From: Moringa oleifera
Lineage: Eukaryota; Streptophyta; Magnoliopsida; Brassicales; Moringaceae
NCBI GenBank assembly: GCA_021397835.1
Contig: JAJFZO010000184.1
Location: 558,001 to 622,000, forward strand
Direction: 5' to 3'
Length of the DNA: 64,000 nucleotides
Notes under the pieces: model-generated
Seen by the model: the letters and a program-made list of their open reading frames with translations, nothing else
The model's database searches: none
Told to the model about the DNA's origin: nothing
Made by a program: the position numbers and the translations under genes
Shown: piece after piece, positions 38,094 to 49,335 of the stretch
How positions within the stretch are numbered: position 1 is the stretch's first letter
Layout of the letters: every line of letters begins with the position of its first letter

Positions 38094-39400
38094 ACTTATG
38101 GTTTAGTATACTTGAATATCCCTTTGAAAATTTCATGTAGGACCGATAAACATTGTTTCACCGCCATCTACGTTAATGCTACATTAGTCTGCAATTAATG
38201 CTTCCTCATAATCTGAGCAATGGCACATAACAAAAATCCCCTGTTCTAAACAAAATAGCTTCATATAAAATCTAGGGTGTTATCCACTACACCTATTCTT
38301 TTATTCTGTTGGATATACTTTTTGTCTGTACGTAAATGGTTATGTTCTCATTTTCACACTTTTTATCAAATATCTCTATTAGGTGATGCCAAGCTTTGAA
38401 TATTTTTCTATTTATTTTGAAATGGCTTTTGAGCCATGTTGAAAGTAAAAGAAGCCTTCTAAACAAATATCCTCCTTTAGTTCCTTTGCAATACACTAGA
38501 GATTTCAAACTTTTTGCTGATATTACTGGAATTAGATTTACCCCAAGAAGATATGCTATCCAAAAGTCCACTATTGAAATTTTTACTTTGGCCTTGTACT
38601 CTAGGGAATATTAGGAGCCCATAGATTGCCAATGTTAACCTTTTCTTTTGGATTCTTTTGCTATGTGATCTCTAATATAAGGGAAGATAAATTCTTATGT
38701 AACATGATTGATTGTTCCCTAGTGATGAATAGCCTTCTCATCTACATTTTTTGCATATTATGAGAAGATTTCTTGACTGTTTCTTAGCTAGTATCTTCTT
38801 TTTATTTATGCATAATTTATGGGGCTTCACTAGATTTAGCCTTTAAAATGAGATGTAGTCCTCTAGAGTCGACGTAAGATCACATTCAATGAAACTAAAA
38901 TGTTGGTAGGAAAGATTCCAAAAGTGGATTACTGCCCTAATGAAAGACTCCTCAATTGGAACTTTAAAGAAATGCCTAATGTACCCATATTCAACATCAA
39001 ATTTTCCTCGATCTCCTTTGTTCATCATTTCCCATAACGATGTCAACTGTTCTAAGCTGTTTTTCTTTATCACTAGTAGGTAGCTCAATTTTGAAATTAA
39101 TACTTAGATCATTTCCTTTCTCAGATTGTTCCTTCTTAGACCATCATAAGGTGTCTTGAGACTTAACTGAGACTAGTGAAATTCTCATGTTTCTCTTGAA
39201 ATTAATAAATGAATATGTCAAGAAAAGATGAACTTTTAACAAATAAAATGCAATAATTCAAGTGTTGTCTTTATCAGATTTATGCTTTCTAATCTTAATC
39301 GTGGCTTTATCTTAGGTTGAATACATGCTTTGGTTATGGAAGGAAAAACTAGCTTTCAAAGGTTCCCACATTTTCCTCATCAACCCAATGCTGGCAGTTG
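38094..39400 (-). pseudogene. ORF1-like (DUF7745-like) unit 1
   Basis: Minus-strand coding starts with ATG at 39088: MSYLLVIKKNSLEQLTSLWE, then GYIRHFFKVPIEESFIRAVI and a HFWNLSYQHFSFIECDLTST segment. It later reads AYLLGVNLIPVISAKSL and YCKGTKGGYLFRRLLLLSTW (38571-38293). This resembles the N-terminal plant domain DUF7745, found in proteins linked to Ogre-type retrotransposons as the ORF upstream of gag. Function unknown. A codon that is a stop in units 2 and 3 (after ILA-K) is CAG here, but other breaks remain. Confidence 0.7.
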
Positions 39401-40705
39401 CTTATGGTTTAGTATACTTGAATATCCCTTTGACCATTTCATGTAGGATCGATACACATTGTTTCACCCCCATCTACGTTAATACGACATTGGTGTGTAA
39501 TTAATTCTTCCTCATAATCTGAGTAATGGCACATAACAAAAATCCCATGTTCTAAACAAAATAGCTTCATACAAAATCTAGGGTGTTATCCACTTCACTT
39601 ATTCTTTTATTCTATTGGATAGACCTTTTATCTGTTCGTAAATGGTTATGTTGTCATTTTCACACTTTTTATCAAATATCTCTATTAGGTGATGCCAAGC
39701 TTTGAATATTTTTCTATTTATTTTGAAATGGCTTTTGAGCCACGTAGAAAGTAAAAGAAGCCTTCTAAACAAATATCCTCCTTTAGTTCCCTTGTAATAC
39801 CCTAGAGATTTCAAAGTTTTTGCTGATATTACTGGGATTAGATTTACCCCAAGAAGATATGCTATCCAAAAGTCCACTACTGAAATTTTTACTTTTGCCT
39901 TGTACTCTAGGGAATATTAGGAGCCCATTGATTGCCAATGTTAACCTATTCTTTGGGATTCTTTTGCTATGTGATCTCTAATATAAGGGAAGATAAATTC
40001 TTATGTAACATGATTGATTGTTCCCTAGTGATGAATAGCCTTCTCATCTACATTTTTGCATATTATGAGAAGATTTCCTGACTATTTCTCAGCTAGTATC
40101 TTCTTTTTATTTATGCATAATTTATGGGGCTTCACTAGATTTAGCCTTAAAAATGAGATGTAGTCCTCTAGAGTCGACGTAAGATCACATTCAATGAAAC
40201 TAGAATGTTGGTAGGAAAGATTCCAAAAGTGGATTACTGCCCTAATGAAAGACTCTTCAATTGGAACTTTAAAGAAATGCCTAATGTACCCATATTCGAC
40301 ATCAAATTTTCCTCGATCTCCTTTATTCATCATTTCCCATAACGATGTCAACTGTTCTAAGCTGTTTTTCTTTATCACTAGTAGGTAGCTCAATTTTGAA
40401 ATTAATATTTAGATCATTTCCTTTCTCAGATTGTTCCTTCTCAGACCATCATAAGGTGTCTTGAGACTTAACTGAGACTAGTGAAATTCTCTTATTTCTC
40501 TTGAAATTAATAAAGGAATATGTCAAGAAAAGATGACCTTTTAACAAATAAAACGCAATAATTCAAGTGTTGTCTTTATAAGATTTATGCTTTCTAATCT
40601 TAATCGTGGCTTTATCTTAGGTCAAATACATGCTTTGGTTATGGAAGGAAAAACTAGCTTTCAAAGGTTCCCACATTTTCCTCATCGACCCAATGCTGGC
40701 AGTTG
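39401..40705 (-). pseudogene. ORF1-like (DUF7745-like) unit 2
   Basis: Coding starts at 40393 and runs 103 codons to a TAG at 40082-40084, then resumes in another frame at 39877-39599 (AYLLGVNLIPVISAKTLKSL). The N-terminal 81 residues differ from unit 1 at a single position or so (QHSSF for QHFSF). The TAG is shared with unit 3 and absent from units 1 and 4. Confidence 0.7.
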
Positions 40706-42009
40706 CTTATGGTTTAGTATACTTGAATATCCCTTTGACCATTTCATGTAGGATCGATACACATTGTTTCACCCCCATCTATGTTAATACGACATTGGTG
40801 TGTAATTAATTCTTCCTCGTAATCTGAGTAATGGCACACAACAAAAATCCCATTTTCTAAACAAAATAGCTTCATACAAAATCTACGGTGTTATCCACTT
40901 CACTTATTCTTTTATTCTGTTGGATAGACCTTTTATCTATTCGTAAATGGTTATGTTGTCATTTTCACACTTTTTATCAAATATCTCTATTAGGTGATGC
41001 CAAGCTTTGAATATTTTTCTATTTATTTTGAAATGGCTTTTGAGCCATGTAAAAAGTAAAAGAAGCCTTCTAAACAAATATCCTCCTTTAGTTCCCTTGT
41101 AATACCCTAGAGATTTCAACGTTTTTGCTGATATTACTGGGATTAGATTTACCCCAAGAAGATATGCTATCCAAAAGTCCACTACTAAAATTTTTACTTT
41201 GGCCTTGTACTCTAGGGAATATTAGGAGCCCATAGATTGCCAATGTTAACCTTTTCTTTCGGATTCTTTTGCTATGTGATCTCTAATATAACGGAAGATA
41301 AATTCTTATGTAACATGTTTGACTGTTCCCTAGTGATGAATAGCCTTCTCATCTACATTTTCGCATATTATGAGAAGATTTCCTGACTATTTCTCAGCTA
41401 GTATCTTCTTTTTATTTATGCATAATTTATGGGGCTTCACTAGATTTAGCCTTAGAAATGAGATGTAATCCTCTAGAGTCCACGTAAGATCACATTCAAT
41501 GAAACTAAAATGTTGGTAGGAAAGATTCCAAAAGTGGATTACTGCCCTAATGAAAGACTCTTCAATTGGAACTTTAATGAAATGCCTAATGTACCCATAT
41601 TCAACATCAAATTTTCTTGGATCTTCTTTATTCATCATTTCCCATAATGATGTCAACTGTTCTAAGCTGTTTTTCTTTATCACTAATAGGTAGCTCAATT
41701 TTGAAATTAATACTTAAACCATTTCCTTTCTCAGATTGTTCCTTCTCAGACCATCATAAGGTGTCTTGAGACTTATTTGAGACTAGTGAAATTCTCGTGT
41801 TTCTCTTGAAATTAGTAAAAGAATATGTTAAGAAAAGATGAACTTTTAACAAATAAAATGCAATAATTCAAGTGTGTCTTTATCAGGTTTATACTTTCTA
41901 ATCTTAATCGTGGCTTTATCTTGGGTCGAATAAATGCTTTGGTTATGCAAGGGAAAACTAACTTCCAAAGGTTCCCACATTTTCCTCATCGGCCCAATGT
42001 TGGCAGCTG
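40706..42009 (-). pseudogene. ORF1-like (DUF7745-like) unit 3
   Basis: Coding starts at 41698 and ends at the shared TAG (41387-41389), resuming at 41182-40937. It differs from unit 2 at a handful of residues (NKEDPRKFD for NKGDRGKFD, FIKVPIEES for FFKVPIEES, WTLEDY for STLEDY). Confidence 0.7.
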
Positions 42010-43310
42010 CTTATGGTTTAGTATACTTGAATATCCCTTTGACCATTTCATGTAGGATCGGTACACATTGTTTCACCCCTATCTATGTTAATACGACATT
42101 GGTGTGTAATTAATTCTTCTTCATATTCTCAGTAATGGCACATAACAGAAATCCCATGTTCTAAACAAAATAGCTTCATACAAAATCTAGGGTGTTATCC
42201 ACTTCACTTATTCTTTTATTCTGTTGGATAGAATTTTTGTCTGTTCATAAATGGTTATGTTTTCATTTTCACACTTTTTATCAAATATCTCTATTAGGTG
42301 ATGCCAAGCTTTGAATATTTTTCTATTTATTTTGAAATGGCTTTTGAGCCATGTAGAAAGTAAAAGAAGGCTTCCTAACAAATATCCTCCTCCAATTCCC
42401 TTGCAATATTCCTAGAGACTTCAATGTTTTTGCTGATATTACTGGGATTAGATTTACCCCACGAAGATATGCTATCCAAAAGTCCACTACTGAAATTTCT
42501 ACTTGGCCTTGTACTCTAGGAATATTAGGAGACTATAGATTTCTAATGTTAACCCTTTTCTTTCATATTCTTTTGCTATGTGATCTCTAATATAAGGGAA
42601 GATAAATTCTTATGTAACATGATTGATTGTTCCCTGGTGATGAATAATCTTCTCATCTACATTTTCGCATATTATGAGAAGATTTCCTAACTGCTTCTCA
42701 GCTAGTATCTTCTTTTTATTTTTGTATTACTTGTGGGGCTTCACTAGATTTAGCCCTAAAAATGAGATGTAGTCCTCTAGAGTCGATGTAAGATCACATT
42801 GAATGAAACTAAAATGTTGGTAGGAAAGATTCCAAGAGTGGACTATTGCCCCAATCAAAGACTTGTCTATTCGAACTTTAAAGAAATGCCTAATGTACCC
42901 ATATTCAACATTAAATTTTCTTTGATCTCCTGTATTCATCATTTCCCATAATGATGTCAACTGTTCTAAGCTGTTTTTCTTTATCACTAGTAGGTAGCTC
43001 AATTTTGAAATTAATACTTAAGCCATTTCCTTTCTCAGATTGTTCATTCTCAGACCATTATAAGATGTTTTTAGACTTAACTGAGACTAGTGAAATTCTC
43101 GTGTTTCTCTTGAAATTAATAAAAGAATATGTTAAGGAAAGATGAAATTTTGACAAATAAAATGCAATAATTCAAGTGTGTTTTTATCAAGGTTTATACT
43201 TTCTAATCTTAATCGTGGCTTTATCTTAGGTTGAATACATGCTTTGGTTATGCAAGGAAAAACTAGCTTCTAAAGGTTCCCACATTGTCATCATCGACCC
43301 AATGTTGGTG
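42010..43310 (-). pseudogene. ORF1-like (DUF7745-like) unit 4
   Basis: Coding starts at 43002 and is open for 91 codons to 42727. This is the most diverged copy: FFKVRIDKSLIGAIVHSWNL replaces FFKVPIEESFIRAVIHFWNL. The position of the units 2/3 stop is CAG here. The C-terminal part (about 42520-42220) is interrupted by small indels. It is nearest the element's 5' LTR, so it may be the founding copy. Confidence 0.68.
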
Positions 43311-43633
43311 CCTTGGAACATTGTTGCTATCGCAATGATGAATAGTGTCCTAGATTAACAACATGCCCTAGGTTCAATATGAATGAAATACTTCACCGGC
43401 TTTACATGACTACACATATTTCTTCTAGGGTGAAGGTCAGGTTTAAAGCTTATGTTATGCTTTATAGTGTGTACTATGTTTTGAACAATTATCAAATCAA
43501 ATGAAACATAATAAATAAGAAATCAAGTGATAAGGCATAAATATGAAATAAGAAAGGAAATCTAAATTTTGGCCTAGCTCTCTTGATTCCTAAAACTGGA
43601 GATTCTAGGTTCAATCCTTAGTGGAGTCACTAG
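43311..43633 (-). other. Leader and primer-binding site of element O
   Basis: On the minus strand CTAGTGACTCCACTAAGG (43633-43616) follows the 5' LTR directly and matches the site after LTR A. The following leader shares ATTGAACCTAGG and an ATAACATAAGC segment with the leader of element A at 20520-20660. No coding is present. Confidence 0.65.
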
Positions 43634-46600
43634 TTATCACAATAAGAGTTTCAATCAAAAAAACTCATAACGTGAACAAAAGGTCACCACTAATTCTTTT
43701 AGGTGTGATTGGGTGTGATTGGCCACCATTCTAATGTAAGATAATCGGTTTAAAAAGTTAAGATTCTGGGTCCAAGAGTTGATTACGCTTGGGAAAGAAT
43801 TAACACTCTTAAAGCGCTCAAAATTGATACCATTTTGAATTTTTTCTTAAAAAATAATTTTAAGGAGTATCTTGATCAAAGCACTCAAGATTTTATTCTT
43901 TTTGCATTCCGGTATATTAAAATGTTTTTAAGGAAAAAGAAAGCAGTTTGTACTTACTCACCTCTTTTCTTATCCAAAATAAAAGGTTAGAAATTATAAG
44001 CACAATATATTTTTAATCAAAAAATAATCTTTATATAAGGAAAATCTTAAATTGATCATGGAAATGTTTTCTTTTCTACAACTTGATTGAGCTATATGCA
44101 AAAAAATAATAATAATAAATAAATAAATCAAAACATATAATATTTAACAGAATCAAATGTCAATTAACTTCAATTTTATGATTTTATTCAAGACATTGAA
44201 TATGCTATGATGAATGTACATAAGAAGTGAGATGAATACCTATGGAAGTCCCCTATACCTTTCGTAATATTTCTTCCTTCTCGAATATGATGGACTACAA
44301 AATTTCAATAAGAATTCTTTTGAACATAAATGAAAACTCAAAACTAAGAAAGCTGCAAAGGGAATCTTAAAGAGAATTTTTTGATGCTTGTTGTGAATGT
44401 TTGAGAGTATGATGGAAAATTACTTCTTTGATTGAATGCTTTTGTGCCTGTAACTAAAAAAATTAATGTTTATTTACAAGATTCCAATAACGCAAGTTAG
44501 CATTAAATAATGGGTAGGTGAAGTGTGCCTAGCAACCTCAACCTTCAAACTCAGCAAAATCTACATCACTTCATAAAGTCCTTCAGACTCTTTTAGGGTG
44601 TGTTTATTAATTCTTACTTAATTTTTACACTGTTTGGTTTCGTTTAAGTGGGACAATACTCTCTATTATCCCAATCCTTGTCTGGATGTCTCAAGAATAG
44701 GTCTGCCCAGCTGACTTCTATCACTCAATTCCTTAAAACCGAGGGCTTAATTTCAATCTTTAGCTACAATTCTCAACCTTCTCAAGCATTTTGTTATTCT
44801 CTATAATTTTCAACCTAATTTAACTAACTCGTTAAAGTATTTGGTCTGAACTTTATTGTAGACTCCTTTGAGTTGGCCACCTTCGACCAAACTAGCATAT
44901 CAACATCTTTACCTGCCACATGGGAGCTCATTATTGACTATGCAGGTTTACTTCCACTCGAATGCCGCCAAGTTATTACTACTTGCCACATCATTTTATT
45001 TTTCCTTATTTCTTTTTCAAGTTGATGTGGCAATAAAGTCGAATGATGTGTTGCCACCTCAATTAATGAATGGATAAGTAAGTGTAACTCCATCCCTGCC
45101 ACTTCATTAACATCACACCACTAGCACTCTGCCAACTAGATCTCTTTGCCACATCACTAGCCTTCTTGTGTTGTTAACAGTTAGATTACCTTATCATTAG
45201 AAGCTTCTTCAAATAGTGTTATGCCATGTCAACCATCATTACACATCAATAGCAGTGCCTCTAGCTACATCGAGTCACGTCAGCTCGCTTAGCCACATCA
45301 GTAACACTGCCTTGGAAGAGTCTACCCCTTTCAACAACTCTTCCTCAATGGTTGATTCACTCTTAAATCTTTTCTTTCATTTTTTTTCAGTCTTTTTTAT
45401 AATCTTCCTCATCTTTCTATTATAAAACACTTTCTACTCTCTCTAATCTCTAAAGACTCTCTCAAGGTGAGTCTTCTTTTCTTTTAGTGAAGCCTTCTTT
45501 TTTTAGCCAAATTTCATTTGGTTTCACTCTATTCTTTTTGTTTACTCTAGTTAGCATAGAATTTGTAAGTCCTTTAGTGATTACTGCATGAGATTTGGCT
45601 AGGATTAAAAAAACATACGAGGTATTTACTTCGGTGGGCATGGTGATACCCACCCTCAATGAGAGGTCCTGGTTTAGAAAATCAGGCACCCTCTATGTGT
45701 TCGAGGAATATCTCAAAGAAGGCTTAAGACTTCCTCTAAACACACTATTTACAGTGACTTATAGGAATTACAAGCTATCCTCCTCTTAGCTAGTCCTCAA
45801 TTCGTGGAGAATCGTTGTCATCTTTTCTACTAGGCATTTAGATTTAAAATTCAAAGATTTATCATCCTTAGTGTTTTTTAAAAATTTTCAAACAAAAATA
45901 ACTATAGAATAATCTAGGAGACCTTATGAAATACTACTACTTTACATCAAAGAGGCCTTCACTTTTTGTTTTTGACATCCCCAAAGCAGTAAAACACTAA
46001 AGATAATCATATTTTCAAGTGTTCTGGAATAGAATTCCTCTTAAGATCAACCAATGGACCTACCTAAATCAAGAATATGGTGTTAATGTTACCCTTTATG
46101 AACTTCTTGTTACTTCTAAGCAGACTCTGGCAAAACAGCAAGAAGAATCTACCCAATTAGAGTGCACTCCAATCATAGCTCAAGAGCTTATTCTAATGTC
46201 AACTTCTAAAAGGGTCTCTAACCCTCATCTTACATTTCGCCTTGGAGCCTGCTTTAGGAAATTCATCTTTTATCATCCTTGGCCTTCCTTCCCTATCAAG
46301 AAACCGTAACCTAGAAATGTTTCTCAATGCCTCCTCATAGATGAGTCAGAATCCCCATCAATAGGTAGGCTTATCTCATTTCATTTTATAAACTTATGCT
46401 TTTAGTAGACTACAGCTAACTCTTTTTTCACTTTTACCATAGATCATTTTTAGATAATGCCTAAAAATAGAAAAAAAAAGCTTCAAAAAGATATATAAGG
46501 TGTTGAGAAGATACTAGCAAGCTCCTTCTAAGAAAGGTAAGATGGCAACATTCCTACTATAAATGGCAAGAAAATAGCACTGTGTACCCTGTAGTCTGAC

Positions 46601-48460
46601 GACTTTCACAGATTTTTCTTCTTAACAAGAGTTTGCAATAGTCATCACCACCTCTAAAGCTCAGAAAATCAAGAACTTCATTCAAGAAGTAATGCTACCA
46701 ACCTGAACCTCTTTAGTCTGCTGAACAAGAAGATGTTACATTTAGAACAGATATTTACCTTATTGGCTGAGGTATGTTTAGGTTTGATTAAGATACTTAA
46801 CATTTCTTTTTTTTTTTTTTTGCATTGTTGACTCATAAATTCTTTTTGTTTTTATAGGTTACATAAGAGTCTACTATAACAGCAAAGGAATACAGGATTG
46901 AGAGCTAGGTTGAATTTATATTCAAAGAGTCTACGAAAGCTCTTGAGGAGGCTAGGAAAAGAGGAGGTGTGTTATAATAAAAAGGTCTCCTCCTTTAAGT
47001 GGTAAAAGTAGAAGGCAGACCAAGAAATCCCAATTCCAAATGCAGAGATTGAAAAAAATGAAGGTGGATTTTGAGTTTTAGTAAGAGAAGGTAGAGGAAG
47101 AACACTTAGAACAGTTAGCAACTGCTAAGGAAGAGAGTAATAGGTTTTAAGGATAGTGAAGCACTAAACAAACTGATGTTTGAGGAATGTGTAAAAGTCG
47201 TTTGGGATGTCAGGAAAGATACTAAAGCTAAAGTGCTAAAAGATTATCCCAACCTTAACTTAGACTTTATCACAATTGAACCTACTACATCTTTTATTTC
47301 TCAAGCTACTCCAATAGCACCTAAGCCTATCGGGAATTCTGTCTTCACATCTTTTGACTCCAAAGTCCTTACTAACCTTGAAGATAAAACTTCTTAGCTG
47401 TATTTCTTTTTGTATTTCAAACTCAATCTAACCAATTTAACATGTGAAATGAAATGGACTTCTTTTTTGACTTCTCGCACTCTTTCATGTATTCTCTTCT
47501 TTAGATGTCATTATCTATAGATTTCTCAAACTTTCCCTTAAAACTTTAGACTCCTCTTTGAACACGTGGTACACTCTTCTAGCGAAAAGTGTCAAAAATG
47601 TAAAATGAAAGTCTAGACATTCTATTTCTTATAGATATATGACCTTAATATTCTTATATTCATTTTATCCTCTCACAAAGGCTTTCCTTCACTCTTCTTT
47701 GAAAAATTCAATCTCTTCCATGGTTACAGGATAGATTTTGCCAATGAAGAGGGTCAAAAATGCAAAGTGAATGTTTGGAAACTCTTACTCATTTAGATAT
47801 AAGACCATAATGTCTGAATATTCATCTTGTCCTCTCAAGAAGATTCTTCCTGACTTTTCTTTGAAAATTTTGAACTTTTCTCTAGTCATAGGATAGACTC
47901 TGCAAGGAAGAGTGTCAAGAATTTAGAATGAGTGTTTGGAGACTCTATCTTTATAGTCTTAAATTAATTTTTTTTAGATATAGGATCTTAAAGTCTTAGT
48001 CATCACTTTACTCCTTCAAGAAGACTATCAATCACTCATCTTGAGAGATTGTTGCAGACTCTGCTTAGGAATAGTGTTTTATAAGATCATAAAGACGAGT
48101 AGATAAGCTCTTTTAAATCTTATTTTACTATCCTTACACTTTGCAATATCAACAATATGCCTTTCCTCCTTAAAGTAAACTAAAAAACAACATATTTAGA
48201 GAGATCTTTTTAAGCTTAGAAGAAAAATGTGAAGGATTCTAGGAAGACCTCAAATGAAGGTCTTCTCGAATCTTTGAGGCACCATTTTATTCATTTGCGA
48301 GGTCACCTACTTGATTATTCCTTAGAAACCCAATTTCTTCCTCATTAGACCCCATTAGCACATTATTTCATAGTTTTTCCAAAAGTGACAGTGATGTTCT
48401 TAAGGTTACAGAGTGATAGTAGCACCTTTATTTCAATAAGGGCAAAAGTTGATAACGACA
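43634..48460 (-). repeat. 5' LTR of giant element O
   Basis: In element orientation it begins at 48460 with TGTCGTTATC and ends near 43634. Length is 4827 bp, against 4865 bp in its partner. The two copies have diverged considerably, with many substitutions and small indels, so the insertion is old. It holds the better preserved version of the reverse-strand gene. Confidence 0.85.
45500..47397 (+). pseudogene. Reverse-strand PF04195-like gene in the 5' LTR of O
   Basis: This is the best copy. An open stretch at 45595-45789 encodes MARIKKTYEVFTSVGMVIPT, then GTLYVFEEYLKEGLRLPLNT and a TYRNYKLSSS-LVLNSWRIV segment, the hallmark of the plant PF04195 family. A second open stretch (46019-46309) carries RIPLKINQWTYLNQEYG. 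An intron is suggested by GAG|GTATGT at about 46768 and TTTTTATAG ending near 46858. The last open stretch (47176-47397) encodes MFEECVKVVWDVRKDTKAKV, then LNLDFITIEPTTSF, APKPIGN and the end at a TAG. A coiled-coil-like charged region lies between. A few stops break the frame. It runs opposite to the element and lies wholly within the LTR. Confidence 0.7.
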
Positions 48461-49300
48461 TGGTGGAGATGAATGCTTGTTGTATCTTATTAGGAAGATC
48501 ATGGCATTATGATGTCAATGCCATTTATGAAGAACGAGAAAACACCTTTATCTTTTGGTAGTTTGACAAGAAGATTATTTTATTACCACAATCTCAACCT
48601 TGAGAAAAGTAATTTTGTTATTAAGAAAAATAAATCGTTATTCATCGACATTATGAGCTCAGAATTCTTTAAGCAATGAAAAGAACTGAACTTTATCGTA
48701 GCACTGGTGGAGAAAGCCAATTTGAAGTAACTACTGAGATTCCACCTAAGATCAAAAGGTTGGTAAGGCAAAATTAAATGCAATTTCATAGATTCAATGC
48801 ATTAGTAAAGATAAACCAAAATGGTGGGATGTCATTCTTTTATAAATTAAGTTTGTTTTTAACTGTATGCCAAATCATCTTACAAAAACAACTCCTTTTG
48901 AAGTTATCTACCCTAGCATTTCAAGGCATATTGTGAATTTGCTTCATCTTCTTTCTTTCTCAAATGTTAATCTCAAACTTAAAGAGCTTACAAAGTGTAT
49001 TCAATGGAATCAAAAAGAGATGAAGAAAAATTTAGAAAAGGCTAATCATCATTATAAGAGTAATGCGAACCAACATCCATGTCTTAAGTCGTTCAATAAA
49101 AAATGATTTGCTGACAGTTCATCTTCCAAAGCATTGTCTTCTCATTGGCACATATGAGATGCTCAAAGATAAGAAGATTAATATATTTTGTGTTTTTCAA
49201 AAGATTAGTGATAATGCTTACAAATTTGCATTTCTAATACTTTCAATATTATTGATATCCTTGAGTATGTTTTTAGATGAGTTCTATTTACAACCATGAA
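48461..49300 (+). pseudogene. C-terminal protease joined to integrase end of element G
   Basis: The frame reads MVEMNACCILLGRSWHYDVN, then FDKKIILLPQSQP, a SLFIDIMSSEFFKQ segment and FIVALVEK: the second half of the chromovirus protease/linker region. Near 48812 it jumps to KWWDVIL and MPNHLTKTTPFEVIYPSISR, the integrase segment after the catalytic core. Next come KANHHYKSNANQH and FQKISDNAYKFAFL, the C-terminal region. RT, RNase H and the integrase core are missing, so several kilobases were lost inside pol. Confidence 0.78.
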
Positions 49301-49335
49301 ACTTGAGGGTGAGATTTCTTCAAAGTGAAGGAGGT

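Larger units (their letters stand above)
38094..43310 (-). repeat. Tandem array of four 1.3-kb ORF1 units in element O
   Basis: Four head-to-tail copies begin (left edge CTTATGGTTTAGTATACTTG) at 38094, 39401, 40706 and 42010, with periods of 1307, 1305 and 1304 bp and a fourth copy ending near 43310. Each carries the same minus-strand coding unit. Copies look highly similar, with small differences and indels. The array is bounded on the left by unrelated sequence and on the right by the leader of the element. Confidence 0.95.
27495..48460 (-). mobile_element. Giant Tat/Ogre-like LTR retrotransposon O, 21 kb
   Basis: Two direct long terminal repeats (27495-32359 and 43634-48460) frame an internal region read on the minus strand. 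Going leftward from 43633, the internal region holds a primer site, a leader, four tandem ORF1-like units (43310-38094), an unassigned 1.2 kb, RT to integrase remnants (36900-33950) and a repeat-rich 3' untranslated region (33900-32360). Huge LTRs, a coding unit upstream of gag and 3' untranslated repeats together match the Ogre/Tat lineage. Gag and protease are not visible. The element is inserted in the protease gene of element G. All coding parts are broken. Confidence 0.82.

Noticed and set aside
38293..38614. Plus-strand frame 38396-38614 in the ORF1 array
   Set aside because: It is antisense to the conserved ORF1 unit and is broken in the other three copies.
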